Source: Chitinophagaceae bacterium UBA1953
GTDB lineage: Bacteria > Bacteroidota > Bacteroidia > Chitinophagales > Chitinophagaceae
Reading direction: 5' to 3'
NCBI GenBank assembly: GCA_002336115.1
Contig: DDEN01000056.1
Coordinates: 53,577 to 117,576, forward strand
DNA: 64,000 nt
A model generated the notes under the pieces. The model was not told the DNA's origin. It saw nothing but the letters and a program-made list of their open reading frames with translations, and searched no databases. Below, one piece after another: positions 1-8,741 of this stretch. The position numbers and the translations under genes were made by a program. Numbering within the stretch: the stretch's first letter is position 1; every line of letters starts with the position of its first letter.

Positions 1-17
1 GTCGTTTCATTCTTCAT
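1..17 (-). CDS. 5' end of a leftward gene cut by the window edge
   Basis: Only the start is visible. On the minus strand an ATG at 17 opens a frame reading M-K-N-E-T and then leaves the window. The case for a real start is positional: it lies five bases after the -7 box (22-29) of a well-spaced Bacteroidota promoter that contains two palindromes. The product cannot be identified from five codons. The operator and the neighbouring TonB-C genes would fit a small repressor such as a BlaI/MecI or MarR type that controls itself, but that is inference only. A second in-frame-looking ATG (10-8) is out of frame with this one. Confidence 0.4.
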
Positions 18-21
18 AAAA

Positions 22-53
22 CGAATGTATAACTAAAAAATTAGTTTAACAAC
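22..53 (-). promoter_or_regulatory. Leftward Bacteroidota promoter with tandem palindromic operator
   Basis: On the minus strand a TTG (positions 52-50) is followed, after exactly 20 bases, by TACATTCG (29-22), one mismatch from the Bacteroidota -7 consensus TAnnTTTG. Two palindromes of the form AACTAA-N4-TTAGTT lie at 31-46, filling the spacer, and at 51-66, covering the -33 element. Their centres are 20 bp apart, about two helical turns, so two repressor dimers could bind the same DNA face. Expected transcription start is near base 17, which would make the leftward gene almost leaderless. The regulator is unknown. Confidence 0.6.
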
Positions 54-89
54 TAAATATTTAGTTAAAGAAAAAAATATAGGAATATT

Positions 90-509
90 TTATTCTGCAG
101 GCATCCTGAAAGTAACTTTTTGTCTTCGCCAAGCTTTTACAAAACGGCCGTTCTGTTGGGCAGGATTCCATTTAGGTCCCTTTTTAATTATACCAACAAG
201 AATTTTTGCAAGTACAGATTCTTTCATGGTCAAAGCTTCCACATTGGTTATGGATCCGTCTTTGCCGACAATAAACTGAATTTCGCATGTACCTGCACTC
301 AGTTTGTCTTTCATGATTTTCTTTAAGTTCTTTTCAATGTTTTCCCGCACGTATTCGTTCCATGCGTTTTCACCGCCGGGAAAACTTGCTTCAATATCAA
401 CTTTTGAAAAAACAGTTGAATCTGGCAAAGCTGATTTAGTTGTATCAGTTGTTTGTGCTTTCACTGAACATGCAAGCATGAGAAAGAGCAGGGGTAATAT
501 CTGTTTCAT
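90..509 (-). CDS. Secreted TonB C-terminal-domain protein (paralogue A)
   Basis: 139 residues. An N-terminal hydrophobic signal (residues 1-18, cleavage likely before Q19) is followed by a short linker and a TonB C-terminal domain (about 45-137). The family signature is visible: a beta strand with FIVGKDGSI, then KGPKWNPAQQNGR and the closing strand VTFRM. TonB C-domains contact outer-membrane receptors, but this protein lacks the long N-terminal anchor and proline-rich spacer of a real TonB, so it is probably a periplasmic protein rather than an energy transducer. It follows its paralogue at 535-942 on the same strand with a 25-bp gap, so the two are probably co-transcribed. Role unknown. 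Confidence 0.85.
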   Translation of the reverse strand: MKQILPLLFLMLACSVKAQTTDTTKSALPDSTVFSKVDIEASFPGGENAWNEYVRENIEKNLKKIMKDKLSAGTCEIQFIVGKDGSITNVEALTMKESVLAKILVGIIKKGPKWNPAQQNGRFVKAWRRQKVTFRMPAE

Positions 510-534
510 GAATTCTTTTTTAGAATGATTTTGT

Positions 535-942
535 TTAATTATATCTAAATGTTAGTTTTTGTTTACGAAGACTTTTTACTGGAACTCCGTTTGCTTTTGC
601 CGGTATCCATTTTGGCCCTTTTAAAATTGATTGTACAAAGATTCTCGCTAGTTCAGATCCCTGCATATTTTCTGGAACGGCTGCAAGAATGCTGCCGTCT
701 CTGTCAACAATAAAATTTACAGTACAAACTCCATTATTTTGAGGGTCGTCAATAAGAGTTTTGATGTTGGCTTCAATTGTTTTCTTTATATATTCATTCC
801 ATTTTTTTTCTCCTCCCTGAAATTGTGCTTCAGTATCTGGTTTAGCATAAACCGAATCGGTATTGACTTTAATTGTGTCTGAAGATTGTGACTTTGCACT
901 AAAGCAAAGCAGGATAAAAATAACAGGCATTAACTTTTTCAT
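535..942 (-). CDS. Secreted TonB C-terminal-domain protein (paralogue B)
   Basis: 135 residues and clearly a tandem duplicate of the downstream gene. The order is the same: signal peptide (MKKLMPVIFILLCFSAKS, cleavage before Q19), a motif of the type FxGGExxWNEYI, the strand NFIVDRDGSI, the KGPKWIPAKANG turn and the closing strand LTFRYN. It is the first gene of a leftward pair. The divergent ABC ATPase gene starts 64 bp away, so both promoters lie in that gap. It has no membrane anchor after signal cleavage. Secretion and fold are well supported; the biological role is not. Confidence 0.85.
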   Translation of the reverse strand: MKKLMPVIFILLCFSAKSQSSDTIKVNTDSVYAKPDTEAQFQGGEKKWNEYIKKTIEANIKTLIDDPQNNGVCTVNFIVDRDGSILAAVPENMQGSELARIFVQSILKGPKWIPAKANGVPVKSLRKQKLTFRYN

Positions 943-956
943 AAATTATTAGTGTT

Positions 957-984
957 TTTGGCATTTCTGAATTATATACTTTTG
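957..984 (+). promoter_or_regulatory. Candidate promoter of the FtsE-like gene
   Basis: TACTTTTG at 977-984 matches the Bacteroidota -7 consensus TAnnTTTG exactly. A TTTG at 957-960 is a possible -33 box, but the 16-base spacer is shorter than the usual 19-21. The predicted transcription start is near 990, giving a leader of about 16 bases to the ATG at 1006. Its position inside the longest open frame also argues against the GTG start at 952. Confidence 0.5.
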
Positions 985-1005
985 CTGAAAGTCAAATCAA
1001 ATATA

Positions 1006-1692
1006 ATGCTTCCGATTGTTGAAATAAAAAACGCTAATATTTACCAAAGCAGTAATCTCATCCTTAATAACGTAAACCTTACCGTTAACCAGGGCGAGTT
1101 TGTTTACCTGGTAGGTAAAACAGGAACTGGTAAATCATCTTTACTGAAAACATTGTATGGTGAATTGCCGCTGACTGAAGGTGATGCAACAGTTGCAGGA
1201 TTTAACCTGCGTGATATGACGTGGAAAACAGTTCCGTTTTTACGTCGCAGCCTTGGTGTTGTATTCCAGGATTTTCAGCTTCTTACCGACAGAAATGTAC
1301 ATGAAAACCTGAAATTTGTTTTGAAAGCAACCGGCTGGAAAGATGAAAACCTGATGGAAGAAAAAATCAACGATGTACTGGAAAAAGTAGGTTTGAAATC
1401 AAAAGGTTTTAAAATGACGTTTGAAATGAGTGGTGGCGAGCAGCAGCGTGTGGATATTGCAAGGGCTTTACTTAACTCTCCCAAATTAATACTGGCCGAT
1501 GAGCCAACTGGTAACCTTGATCCTGAAACAAGCGATGATATCATGAACCTGTTAATGCAGGTGGCAAAAGATTACAACACTGCAGTAATTATGGCTACAC
1601 ATGATTTTATGGTGATAAGGAAGTTCCCTGCACGTATGGTGAAAACAGAAGGTGGTAAAGTTTGGGATAATGTTAGTGTAGAGCTTGTATAA
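1006..1692 (+). CDS. ABC transporter ATP-binding protein, FtsE-like
   Basis: 228 residues from ATG 1006; an upstream GTG at 952 would add 18 residues, but the promoter lies in that stretch. All nucleotide-binding motifs are present: Walker [11 protein letters not shown]-loop in FQDFQLL, signature [15 protein letters not shown], Walker [13 protein letters not shown] and the H-loop ATHD. Length and sequence fit the FtsE/LolD class, whose members power an FtsX-type or MacB-type permease in cell division or envelope work. No permease gene is adjacent, so calling it true FtsE is plausible but unproven. The 3' end overlaps the convergent glycosyltransferase gene by 20 bp. Confidence 0.88.
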   Translation: MLPIVEIKNANIYQSSNLILNNVNLTVNQGEFVYLVGKTGTGKSSLLKTLYGELPLTEGDATVAGFNLRDMTWKTVPFLRRSLGVVFQDFQLLTDRNVHENLKFVLKATGWKDENLMEEKINDVLEKVGLKSKGFKMTFEMSGGEQQRVDIARALLNSPKLILADEPTGNLDPETSDDIMNLLMQVAKDYNTAVIMATHDFMVIRKFPARMVKTEGGKVWDNVSVELV

Positions 1693-2794
1693 GTTGCTCT
1701 GCATGTTTCTTATTGCTGAAATGCTGCTCCAGTAAATTTTCTCTTAGTTTAATTTCTTCACCGGTAAACGCTTTGTGAAATAAGCGGTAAGTATGATATT
1801 TTATTTCAGTTGGATTATTTGCCAACTGACAACAGGTTTCCAATCCTGTATTCCTGATCATAAGATCATTTACAATTACATGCCTGCCATTGAAAACAGC
1901 ATTCAGTAATTTAAGTTTAATGCCTGAGTCGGTAAATGAAGGCAATAAATGCACCTGTGCTTTCTCAATCAGATCGTTCATCTCTTTTTCGTCGGGATTG
2001 GTAACAATACAGGTATGTGGCTTTTTGTGCGCAAGATCAATCAGCTTTTGCGATGGATTTTTACCGGCAATTACAAAAGGAATTTCAAGCTCATTAAACA
2101 CTTTATTCAATAACCAAATGGCAGCTTTTTCATTTTCGGCTACTGATAGATTTCCATGATATAAAACAAAATTGCCCGTTCCATCTTTGCATGTAATTGT
2201 TGTGTTGGGAATAAAAGCGGGTAAATGTTCAATGTTTTTTGCTTTGAAATGTTGCTTATATTTTTTTACATCTTCTCCCGATATAGCAAATAGTTTATAT
2301 TCTTTTAATGTTGCTTCATATCGTTTAAGCAAACGGCTTTCATGATTCATATATGCTTTTCGCACAATGGATGCTTCCCATTGTCCTAATTGTTTGTAGT
2401 ACTCATGTTCGGTGTTGTGTAATCTAACAGCTACATTTTTTTTATCTATTAATCCGTTTGTTAAACCGTAAGTTGTGTGTACACCTTCAAACAAAACAGG
2501 GAACGAATCAGAATTTAATCGCTGCCATAAAGTTTCATCATGTCGTGAAGAAACAATGTATGGTATCTGTAACGAAAAACCTTTATGCCCCTCCTGTCTC
2601 GGATAATAAAAAACCTCACTGCAATATTTTTCCAGTTCTTGCTTTACTCCTCGTCCATATTCAAAACAATGCAGGTGTACAGATACTCCGGCCTGGTGCA
2701 AAGCTTTTATTTTGTAAAACACATCCACAGCACCGCCATAATCAGCAGGGTAGGGAACATCAAATGAAACGATATGTAAATGTTTATCGGCCAA
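1673..2794 (-). CDS. Family 4-like glycosyltransferase (second of a pair)
   Basis: 373 residues with a GT-B layout. The N-terminal half begins with an HIVSFDVPYPADYGGA motif typical of the acceptor-binding domain of group 1 glycosyltransferases. The C-terminal half holds a sugar-nucleotide-binding region with FVLYHGNLSVAENE near residues 215-230 and a DSGIKLKLLNAVFNGRHV segment near 300-320, matching the conserved donor-binding region. It is expected to move a sugar from an activated donor to an envelope polysaccharide or lipid; the substrate cannot be read from sequence. Its start overlaps the upstream glycosyltransferase gene by 11 bp, so the two are translationally coupled. Confidence 0.85.
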   Translation of the reverse strand: MADKHLHIVSFDVPYPADYGGAVDVFYKIKALHQAGVSVHLHCFEYGRGVKQELEKYCSEVFYYPRQEGHKGFSLQIPYIVSSRHDETLWQRLNSDSFPVLFEGVHTTYGLTNGLIDKKNVAVRLHNTEHEYYKQLGQWEASIVRKAYMNHESRLLKRYEATLKEYKLFAISGEDVKKYKQHFKAKNIEHLPAFIPNTTITCKDGTGNFVLYHGNLSVAENEKAAIWLLNKVFNELEIPFVIAGKNPSQKLIDLAHKKPHTCIVTNPDEKEMNDLIEKAQVHLLPSFTDSGIKLKLLNAVFNGRHVIVNDLMIRNTGLETCCQLANNPTEIKYHTYRLFHKAFTGEEIKLRENLLEQHFSNKKHAEQLIQALH

Positions 2795-3911
2795 GTAAAT
2801 TTTTATAAAAGTTGATGAGTATTTTTTCTTCTTCCTGCCAGTTCAATAGTTCTGCTGCTTTGATGCAGTTGCTTTTTAATCTGCTATATAAAACAAAATT
2901 CCTGAGTAAAAGGTTCATTCCATCGGCTAAGGAATTTTCATTTGTATCGGGAATAAGTAAAGCAATATCATAATCCCGGTTAATTTTTCTGTACGAAGGA
3001 TAATCCACACAAACCTGTGGTACGCCAGCCTGTATATAATCAAAAAAACGATTGGCTAATGAATAATAGTTGCTGAGACCATTGTTTTCAAAAATCGTTA
3101 TGCCTGCAAAAGCTTGTGAAGTGATCTGCTTAAGTTCATCCGGCTTTAGCTTGCCTTTCAGAAATACTTTGTTATTTACTCCGTTTTTTTCAATCAAAGC
3201 TTTTGTTTGCTCAAGAAAGTTTCCATCACCATAAATAAACAAAGGGGCATCAACATATTTCATTGCCGGAATCAGTGTTTCAAAACTCCTGCCTTCGTTA
3301 AGGGCACCCTGGTAAAGAAAGAACGGTGTAGCCGATTGGATACCTGCTGTTAAAGACTGATCGTTTTCCTGTTTAAAAGGAACATTTCTGATTACTTCAT
3401 AATTCACACCATACATTGTCTTAAACTCATCGGCAATAGGTTCGCAAACAGAGTAACCAAGTTTGAATTTAGGAACGGCGAATTGTTCAATTTTCTTCCA
3501 GATTTTATAGCGGGATGGCCGTGAAACCACTTCTTTCATTTCGCAAAACAATTCATGTGCATCGTACACCCTTTTAGTGCCTTTTATTGAAGATGCAAAC
3601 AGGCAGGGAAGAATTGTATCGAGATCAATTGCACAGATAACATCGGTTTTTTGAAACATCAGCCAAAAAAACAACCGGAGATTATACTCTGCGTAGAACA
3701 AAAATCCTTTTGTGCTGAAACAAAACAGCCGTTTTTGTTTGAAGATCTGTTGCTGAAGTGGGAGAGAACCCGGTAATCTCCTGCCTACTAACATTACATC
3801 ATATCCCTGCCCGGATAGTGATGTGCAGATGCGTATCATCCGCTGATCATAATTTAAGTCGTTGGTAACTGTACAGATAATCCTGGGCAAGAAATTGAGT
3901 TTTTCCGGCAA
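2784..3911 (-). CDS. Group 1 glycosyltransferase (first of a pair)
   Basis: 375 residues, GT-B fold. The N-terminal domain opens with RIICTVTNDLNYDQRMIR, a motif common in Bacteroidota group 1 glycosyltransferases. The C-terminal Rossmann domain carries FFLYQGALNEGRSFETLI and FIYGDGNFL, followed by an ANRFFDYIQAGVPQVC segment that matches the donor-binding E/D-x7-E-like region. The gene lies upstream of and overlaps a second glycosyltransferase, so the two probably act one after the other on the same glycan. It is divergent from the NTF2-like gene with only 51 bp between starts. Confidence 0.87.
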   Translation of the reverse strand: MPEKLNFLPRIICTVTNDLNYDQRMIRICTSLSGQGYDVMLVGRRLPGSLPLQQQIFKQKRLFCFSTKGFLFYAEYNLRLFFWLMFQKTDVICAIDLDTILPCLFASSIKGTKRVYDAHELFCEMKEVVSRPSRYKIWKKIEQFAVPKFKLGYSVCEPIADEFKTMYGVNYEVIRNVPFKQENDQSLTAGIQSATPFFLYQGALNEGRSFETLIPAMKYVDAPLFIYGDGNFLEQTKALIEKNGVNNKVFLKGKLKPDELKQITSQAFAGITIFENNGLSNYYSLANRFFDYIQAGVPQVCVDYPSYRKINRDYDIALLIPDTNENSLADGMNLLLRNFVLYSRLKSNCIKAAELLNWQEEEKILINFYKNLLGR

Positions 3912-3962
3912 GATACTTCAAATGATTGTTTATCTTAACAGTACACAATAATCAACTTAATA

Positions 3963-4430
3963 ATGAACGGTATTATTAATCGCTTTTATACAGCTTTTGC
4001 CAATGCAGACTGGCAAACAATGGCAGAATGTTATCATGAAGATGCGGTTTTCAGTGATCCTGTTTTTCCTTTGATAAAGGGAAAAGAAATTGCTGCAATG
4101 TGGCAGATGCTTATTGAGCGGAGCAAGGGCAACATCGATGTTGCGTTCAGTAATGTGCTGGAAGATGAGCTAACCGGCAGGGCTGACTGGGTGGCTGAGT
4201 ACTTTTTTTCAGCATCAGAAAGGAGGGTAATAAACCGCATTCATGCCGAGTTTGAGTTCTGTGACGGGAAAATTATTCGTCATACCGATTCCTTTAATCT
4301 GCACAAATGGGCATCGCAGGCATTGGGAATCAAGGGTAAATTGTTCGGCGGCTTTGTATTTTTTCGTAAAAAACTCCAGAAAACAGCACGGCAGGGGCTC
4401 GATGGCTTTATTGCCCGTAATTTTTCATGA
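3963..4430 (+). CDS. Nuclear transport factor 2-like (SnoaL-type) protein
   Basis: 155 residues. The N-terminal 120 residues fit the cone-shaped SnoaL/NTF2-like fold: helix INRFYTAFANADWQTMAECYHEDAVFSDPVF, then the strands around IHAEFEFCDGKIIRHTDSFNLHKW. The family includes small isomerases, cyclases and proteins of unknown role, so no reaction can be assigned. No signal peptide is seen, so it is probably cytoplasmic. The rpsO promoter starts a few bases after its stop codon, and there is no terminator between them, so read-through into rpsO is possible. Confidence 0.82.
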   Translation: MNGIINRFYTAFANADWQTMAECYHEDAVFSDPVFPLIKGKEIAAMWQMLIERSKGNIDVAFSNVLEDELTGRADWVAEYFFSASERRVINRIHAEFEFCDGKIIRHTDSFNLHKWASQALGIKGKLFGGFVFFRKKLQKTARQGLDGFIARNFS

Positions 4431-4436
4431 GTTTTA

Positions 4437-4469
4437 TTGCCTGTTTTTCAGACTTTTCCTTTACCTTTG
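4437..4469 (+). promoter_or_regulatory. Candidate rpsO promoter
   Basis: TACCTTTG at 4462-4469 is an exact TAnnTTTG box. A TTG at 4437-4439 lies 22 bases upstream, slightly longer than the usual spacer. Predicted start of transcription is near 4475, which leaves a leader of about 45 bases before the rpsO ATG. The promoter begins only seven bases after the stop codon of the NTF2-like gene. Confidence 0.55.
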
Positions 4470-4519
4470 CCGCCACTTTTATAGATGTAAAAATTTGGAT
4501 GTCATTTAAACAATTTGAG

Positions 4520-4792
4520 ATGTCAGCAATTACAAAAGAAAAAAAAGCAAGCATTTTCGCAACTTACGGTGGTGGTGAAAAAAACACCGGTTCAATTGAA
4601 GGGCAAATTGCACTGCTCACAGAGCGCATTAATCACATTTCAGGCCACCAGAAAGTCAATAAAAAAGACTTCTCTACCCAGCGTGGTTTGATGCAGATGG
4701 TTGGTAAACGTAAGCGTTTATTAAGCTATCTCAGCAAGAATGATCTTGCAGGTTACCGTGCATTGATTGAGAAACTCGGACTCCGTAAATAA
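4520..4792 (+). CDS. rpsO: 30S ribosomal protein S15
   Basis: 90 residues from ATG 4520, the normal length for S15. A longer open frame reaches back to 4427, but those extra 31 codons contain the promoter and do not resemble S15. The product has the family helices and the conserved HxxxHKxDxxxxRxL-type region, seen here as INHISGHQKVNKKDFSTQRG followed by GKRKRLLSYL. S15 binds 16S rRNA in the central domain of the 30S subunit and helps assemble the platform. A strong terminator follows, then pnp, the same order as in many bacteria. Confidence 0.97.
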   Translation: MSAITKEKKASIFATYGGGEKNTGSIEGQIALLTERINHISGHQKVNKKDFSTQRGLMQMVGKRKRLLSYLSKNDLAGYRALIEKLGLRK

Positions 4793-4815
4793 TTACGGCT
4801 ATGTAATAAATCATT

Positions 4816-4856
4816 ATTCCCAACACTGTCTGATGCTGTTGGGAATTTTGTTTTTC
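4816..4856 (+). terminator. Intrinsic terminator after rpsO
   Basis: A perfect 10-bp stem pairs ATTCCCAACA (4816-4825) with TGTTGGGAAT (4837-4846) across an 11-base loop, followed by a T-rich run. It separates rpsO from pnp. Confidence 0.85.
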
Positions 4857-4949
4857 TTACAGGTTTCTTCCTTTCATTAAATTATTCACCGAATTACTGC
4901 CGGTAACAATCAAACCTGCCCCGGTAAGTACATTCACAAACAACATTGT

Positions 4950-7130
4950 ATGTTATCACAACCTATCAGTAAGTCATTTGATCTGGGAGGTGGCCGCATT
5001 GTTACCATTGAAACAGGTAAGCTGGCCCGACAGGCCGACGGAGCGGTTACCGTACGTCAGGGAAATTGCGTAATACTTGCTACCGTAGTAGCCAATAAAG
5101 AACCAAGAGAAGGACAGGATTTCTTCCCATTGTCGGTAGATTACCAGGAAAAATTTGCCTCTGCCGGCCGTATTCCAGGTTCATTTTTTAAACGTGAAGC
5201 AAGATTGAGCGATTATGAAGTACTCATCAGCCGCTTGGTTGACCGTGCTCTCCGTCCATTATTTCCTGAAGATTATTTCTGTGATGTTCAGGTACTCATT
5301 TCATTAGTTTCGTCAGATCCTGAAGTAATGCCCGATGCAATGGCTTGTCTGGCTGCATCTGCTGCTTTGGCTGTTTCAGATATTCCAATCAAAGAAATTA
5401 TTTCAGAAGTACGTGTTGCTACAATTGATGGCGAAATGGTGGTTAACCCAAGCCGCACCCAACTGGCAAAAGCAACATCTGATTTTATTATAGCTGCAAC
5501 CGAGAAGAACCTGATGATGGTGGAAGGCGAATCAAAAGAATGCAGCGAAGAAGAATTGGTAAAGGCATTGGAAATTGCACACGAAGCAATTCGTGTACAA
5601 ATCAAAGCTCAGGAAGAATTAAGGGTTGCTGCAGGCGTTACAACCAAGCGTGATTATACCAAGCCTGTTCAAAACGAAGTGATTAATGAAAAAGTGATTG
5701 CTTTTGCGAAAGATAAAGTGTATGCAATTTCTAAAAGTGGAAGCAGCAAGCATGAACGCAGCGATGCTTACGATAAAGTAAAAACAGAACTTATTGAAAG
5801 CCTTGGCGAAGATGCAAGTGATGAAGATAAAAAATTAGCAAAAAAATATTACGAAGACCTGAAATGGGAAGTGGTGCGTAATATGATTCTTGATGATCGT
5901 ATTCGTTTGGATGGCCGTCAGTTAGACCAGGTTCGCCCTTTGGCAATGGAAGTGGAACCACTGCCTTCACCACACGGTTCTTCTTTATTTACCCGTGGCG
6001 AAACCCAATCATTAACAACAGTAACACTTGGTACCAAGCTCGACGAACTGTTGATTGAAAGTGCTGCAAAAAGTGAATTTTCAAAATTCATTCTACATTA
6101 TAACTTTCCTCCGTTTTCAACCGGTGAAATTAAAATGATGCGTGGTCCAGGCCGTCGTGAAGTTGGTCATGGTAACCTGGCCATGCGTTCATTGAAACAA
6201 ATGATGCCGGGAAATGAATATCCTTACACTGTTCGTGTAGTGAGTGATATTCTTGAATCAAACGGTTCGTCTTCTATGGCAACAGTTTGTGCGGGTTCAT
6301 TGGCATTAATGGATGCAGGTGTGCCTCTTCCCAAACACGTAAGTGGAGTTGCAATGGGATTAATTACCCGTGGCGATGGTAAGTACGCAATTCTTACAGA
6401 CATTCTTGGAGATGAAGATCATCTGGGCGATATGGACTTCAAAGTAACAGGTACCCGTGATGGTATTTGCGGTGTGCAGATGGATATTAAAGTGGATGGT
6501 TTGAGTATGGATGTAATGCGTGAAGCATTAGAACAGGCTCGTAAAGGCCGTTTGCATATTCTTGGCGCAATGTATGAGTGTATTGCAGAACACCGTCCTG
6601 ATGTGAAGCCGCATGCTCCACGTATGGAAAAAATGATTATCGATAAGGAATTCATAGGTGCTGTTATCGGGCCGCAGGGTAAAGTAATTCAGGAAATTCA
6701 GCGTGAAACCGGTACAACCATTACAATTGAAGAAGTTGGTAATTACGGAGAAGTAAGCATTTTCTCACAGGAAAAAACAGGATTAGACAGGGCTGTTGCC
6801 TGGATTAAAGGAATTGTTGCAGTTCCCGAAGTTGGCGCAGTGTATGAAGCAACTGTAAAAGGTATTAAGGAATTTGGTGCTTTTGTTGAGTTCCTGCCAA
6901 AAAAAGAAGGTTTATTACACATAAGTGAAATAAGCTGGAAACGCCTCGACAGTATGGAAGGTATTTTCAAAGTGGGCGATATTGTAAAAGTGAAACTGAT
7001 TGGCCTCGATCCGAAAACAGGTAAGTTTAAACTGAGCCGTAAAGCATTAATGCCAAAGCCAGATGCTGCTCCAAAGCCTCAGCCGCAATCAAAGCCTGAA
7101 GCAACTGATAATGGAGACGAGAAGTTGTAA
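4950..7130 (+). CDS. pnp: Polyribonucleotide nucleotidyltransferase (PNPase)
   Basis: 726 residues; a little longer than most PNPases because of a Pro/Lys-rich tail. Order: first RNase PH domain (about 12-145), helical linker (about 150-310), second catalytic RNase PH domain (about 325-550) with the [14 protein letters not shown] motif near 485-497 that supplies the phosphate- and metal-binding acidic residues, KH domain ([15 protein letters not shown], near 570) and S1 domain (about 630-700). The enzyme degrades RNA 3' to 5' with phosphate and forms a trimer in the cytoplasm. A short leader of about 90 bases after the rpsO terminator should hold its own promoter. Confidence 0.98.
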   Translation: MLSQPISKSFDLGGGRIVTIETGKLARQADGAVTVRQGNCVILATVVANKEPREGQDFFPLSVDYQEKFASAGRIPGSFFKREARLSDYEVLISRLVDRALRPLFPEDYFCDVQVLISLVSSDPEVMPDAMACLAASAALAVSDIPIKEIISEVRVATIDGEMVVNPSRTQLAKATSDFIIAATEKNLMMVEGESKECSEEELVKALEIAHEAIRVQIKAQEELRVAAGVTTKRDYTKPVQNEVINEKVIAFAKDKVYAISKSGSSKHERSDAYDKVKTELIESLGEDASDEDKKLAKKYYEDLKWEVVRNMILDDRIRLDGRQLDQVRPLAMEVEPLPSPHGSSLFTRGETQSLTTVTLGTKLDELLIESAAKSEFSKFILHYNFPPFSTGEIKMMRGPGRREVGHGNLAMRSLKQMMPGNEYPYTVRVVSDILESNGSSSMATVCAGSLALMDAGVPLPKHVSGVAMGLITRGDGKYAILTDILGDEDHLGDMDFKVTGTRDGICGVQMDIKVDGLSMDVMREALEQARKGRLHILGAMYECIAEHRPDVKPHAPRMEKMIIDKEFIGAVIGPQGKVIQEIQRETGTTITIEEVGNYGEVSIFSQEKTGLDRAVAWIKGIVAVPEVGAVYEATVKGIKEFGAFVEFLPKKEGLLHISEISWKRLDSMEGIFKVGDIVKVKLIGLDPKTGKFKLSRKALMPKPDAAPKPQPQSKPEATDNGDEKL

Positions 7131-7156
7131 ACTTTAAATGAAATAGTGAACTTTAT

Positions 7157-7186
7157 AGTCCCGCAATGTGTGCGGGACTTTTTTAT
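7157..7186 (+). terminator. Intrinsic terminator after pnp
   Basis: AGTCCCGCA (7157-7165) pairs perfectly with TGCGGGACT (7171-7179) across a 5-base loop and is followed by a run of Ts. It sits inside the upstream extension of the prmA open frame, which supports the prmA start at 7191 instead of 7146. Confidence 0.9.
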
Positions 7187-7190
7187 TGAT

Positions 7191-8012
7191 ATGAATAATT
7201 ACATCAAAGCAAGCATAAATTCGTCAGCAGAAGAAGAACGGGAAATATTAATTGCTCTGTTGAGTAACGAAGGGTACGAAGGATTTGAAGAAACTCATTC
7301 CGGTCTTAGCGCATACATAAGCGAAGAATTGTTTAATGAAGCGATATTGAAGGAAATTCTGCAACCATTTGCTAAATCAGCCCAAACAGAAATTATTGTT
7401 CCCAAAAACTGGAATGCTGAATGGGAAAGTAATTATGAGCCTGTAATTGTTGAAGATTTTGTTGCAGTTCGTGCACATTTCCATCAACCCGTTACCAATG
7501 TAAAATATGAAATTGTTATTACCCCAAAAATGAGTTTTGGTACCGGGCATCATGCAACAACATGGCAGGTAATGAAGCTGATGCAGGAAATTGATTTTGC
7601 AGGCAAAACGGTTTTTGATTTTGGTTGTGGCACAGGTGTTCTTGCAATTCTTGCTGAAAAACTTGACGCAGCATCTGTACTTGCCGTTGATAATGATGAT
7701 TGGTGTATTGAAAATTCGTTGGAGAATGTTGCGAATAATTGTTGTGAGAAAATAGAAGTAAAAAAAGGAGAGACACCACCATCCGGTCAGCAATTTGAAA
7801 CCATCCTGGCTAATATCAACCGGCATATTTTATTACAGAACATGAAAGCAATGTTTAATGCGTTGCATGTGAATGGGTATTTACTGATAAGTGGATTTTA
7901 CAAAGAAGAAAATTCAATGCTTGCTGATGCAGCAAAGGTAAACGGGTTGCAACTAATTAAAACAACTGATCGTCATAACTGGAGTGCAATGCTTTTTCAA
8001 AAGTTGAAATGA
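7191..8012 (+). CDS. prmA: Ribosomal protein L11 methyltransferase
   Basis: 273 residues from ATG 7191. Earlier in-frame codons run through the pnp terminator and are not used. The C-terminal half is a class I SAM-dependent methyltransferase: MSFGTGHHATTWQVM precedes motif I VFDFGCGTGVLAILA and then ANINRHIL, the PrmA version of the catalytic loop. The N-terminal part fits the substrate-recognition domain that binds L11. PrmA trimethylates lysines and the N-terminus of L11. The stop codon overlaps the plsY start by 4 bp (ATGA), so plsY is translationally coupled. Confidence 0.93.
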   Translation: MNNYIKASINSSAEEEREILIALLSNEGYEGFEETHSGLSAYISEELFNEAILKEILQPFAKSAQTEIIVPKNWNAEWESNYEPVIVEDFVAVRAHFHQPVTNVKYEIVITPKMSFGTGHHATTWQVMKLMQEIDFAGKTVFDFGCGTGVLAILAEKLDAASVLAVDNDDWCIENSLENVANNCCEKIEVKKGETPPSGQQFETILANINRHILLQNMKAMFNALHVNGYLLISGFYKEENSMLADAAKVNGLQLIKTTDRHNWSAMLFQKLK

Positions 8013-8650
8013 TGAACCTGCTGCTTCTTATCATATCAGCTTATATTATTGGCTCAGTTCCTACAGCATACTGGATAGGAAAAATCTTTTTTGATATTGA
8101 TATCCGTGAACATGGAAGCAAAAATATGGGGGCATCTAACAGTTTCAGGGTATTTGGAGCATGGTGGGGAACAGTTGTATTACTTATTGACTTATTGAAA
8201 GGAGTGACTGCAGTTCAACTTGCACAAATGCTGCAACCCGGCGATTGGCTTGGCTCTGAAAAAATATTATGGCAGTTGCTATTTGGACTTATCGCAGTAT
8301 TTGGCCATATATTTCCACTATTTGCAGGTTTCAGAGGTGGAAAAGGTGTAGCAACATTGTTTGGAGTTGTACTTGCAATTCAACCGTGGACAGCATTGAT
8401 CAGCATTGCGGCATTTGTACTGGTTGTTTTTTTAACTAAATACATTTCATTGGGTTCAATGATCGCAGCCGTAACTTTTATGATTTGTGTATGGTTTGCA
8501 TTTAAAGAAACAAATGTATATCTGCGATGGTTTTCAATTATTACAGCAGTAATGGTTATTGTCAATCATCGTTCAAACCTGGCAAGGCTTTTAAAGGGAA
8601 GTGAAAAAAAGTTTAGTTTCCCGAAAAGGGATAAAAAGAAAGAGTCTTAA
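8009..8650 (+). CDS. plsY: Acyl-phosphate:glycerol-3-phosphate acyltransferase
   Basis: 213 residues with several membrane segments. The three PlsY motifs are present: IGSVPTAYWIG near residues 14-24, then HGSKNMGASNSFRVFG (35-50; many relatives have GSGNPGATN here), FAGFRGGKGVAT (105-116) and the NHRSN region near 186-190. PlsY uses acyl-phosphate to acylate glycerol-3-phosphate, the first step in phospholipid synthesis, at the inner membrane. It overlaps prmA by 4 bp. The tail is Lys/Ser-rich and cytoplasmic by the positive-inside rule. Confidence 0.95.
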   Translation: MMNLLLLIISAYIIGSVPTAYWIGKIFFDIDIREHGSKNMGASNSFRVFGAWWGTVVLLIDLLKGVTAVQLAQMLQPGDWLGSEKILWQLLFGLIAVFGHIFPLFAGFRGGKGVATLFGVVLAIQPWTALISIAAFVLVVFLTKYISLGSMIAAVTFMICVWFAFKETNVYLRWFSIITAVMVIVNHRSNLARLLKGSEKKFSFPKRDKKKES

Positions 8651-8741
8651 CTTTCTTGAAAAGAAGAAAGAAAAAATTGGTACGTTAATTGAATTTAATC
8701 CGACTTATAAAACTGAATTGTTACAGTTAAAAAATTAGCAC

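Noticed and set aside
7377..7826. 149-codon frame antisense to prmA
   Set aside because: The prmA frame has all methyltransferase motifs; the antisense product has only Asn/Phe/Ile-rich sequence.
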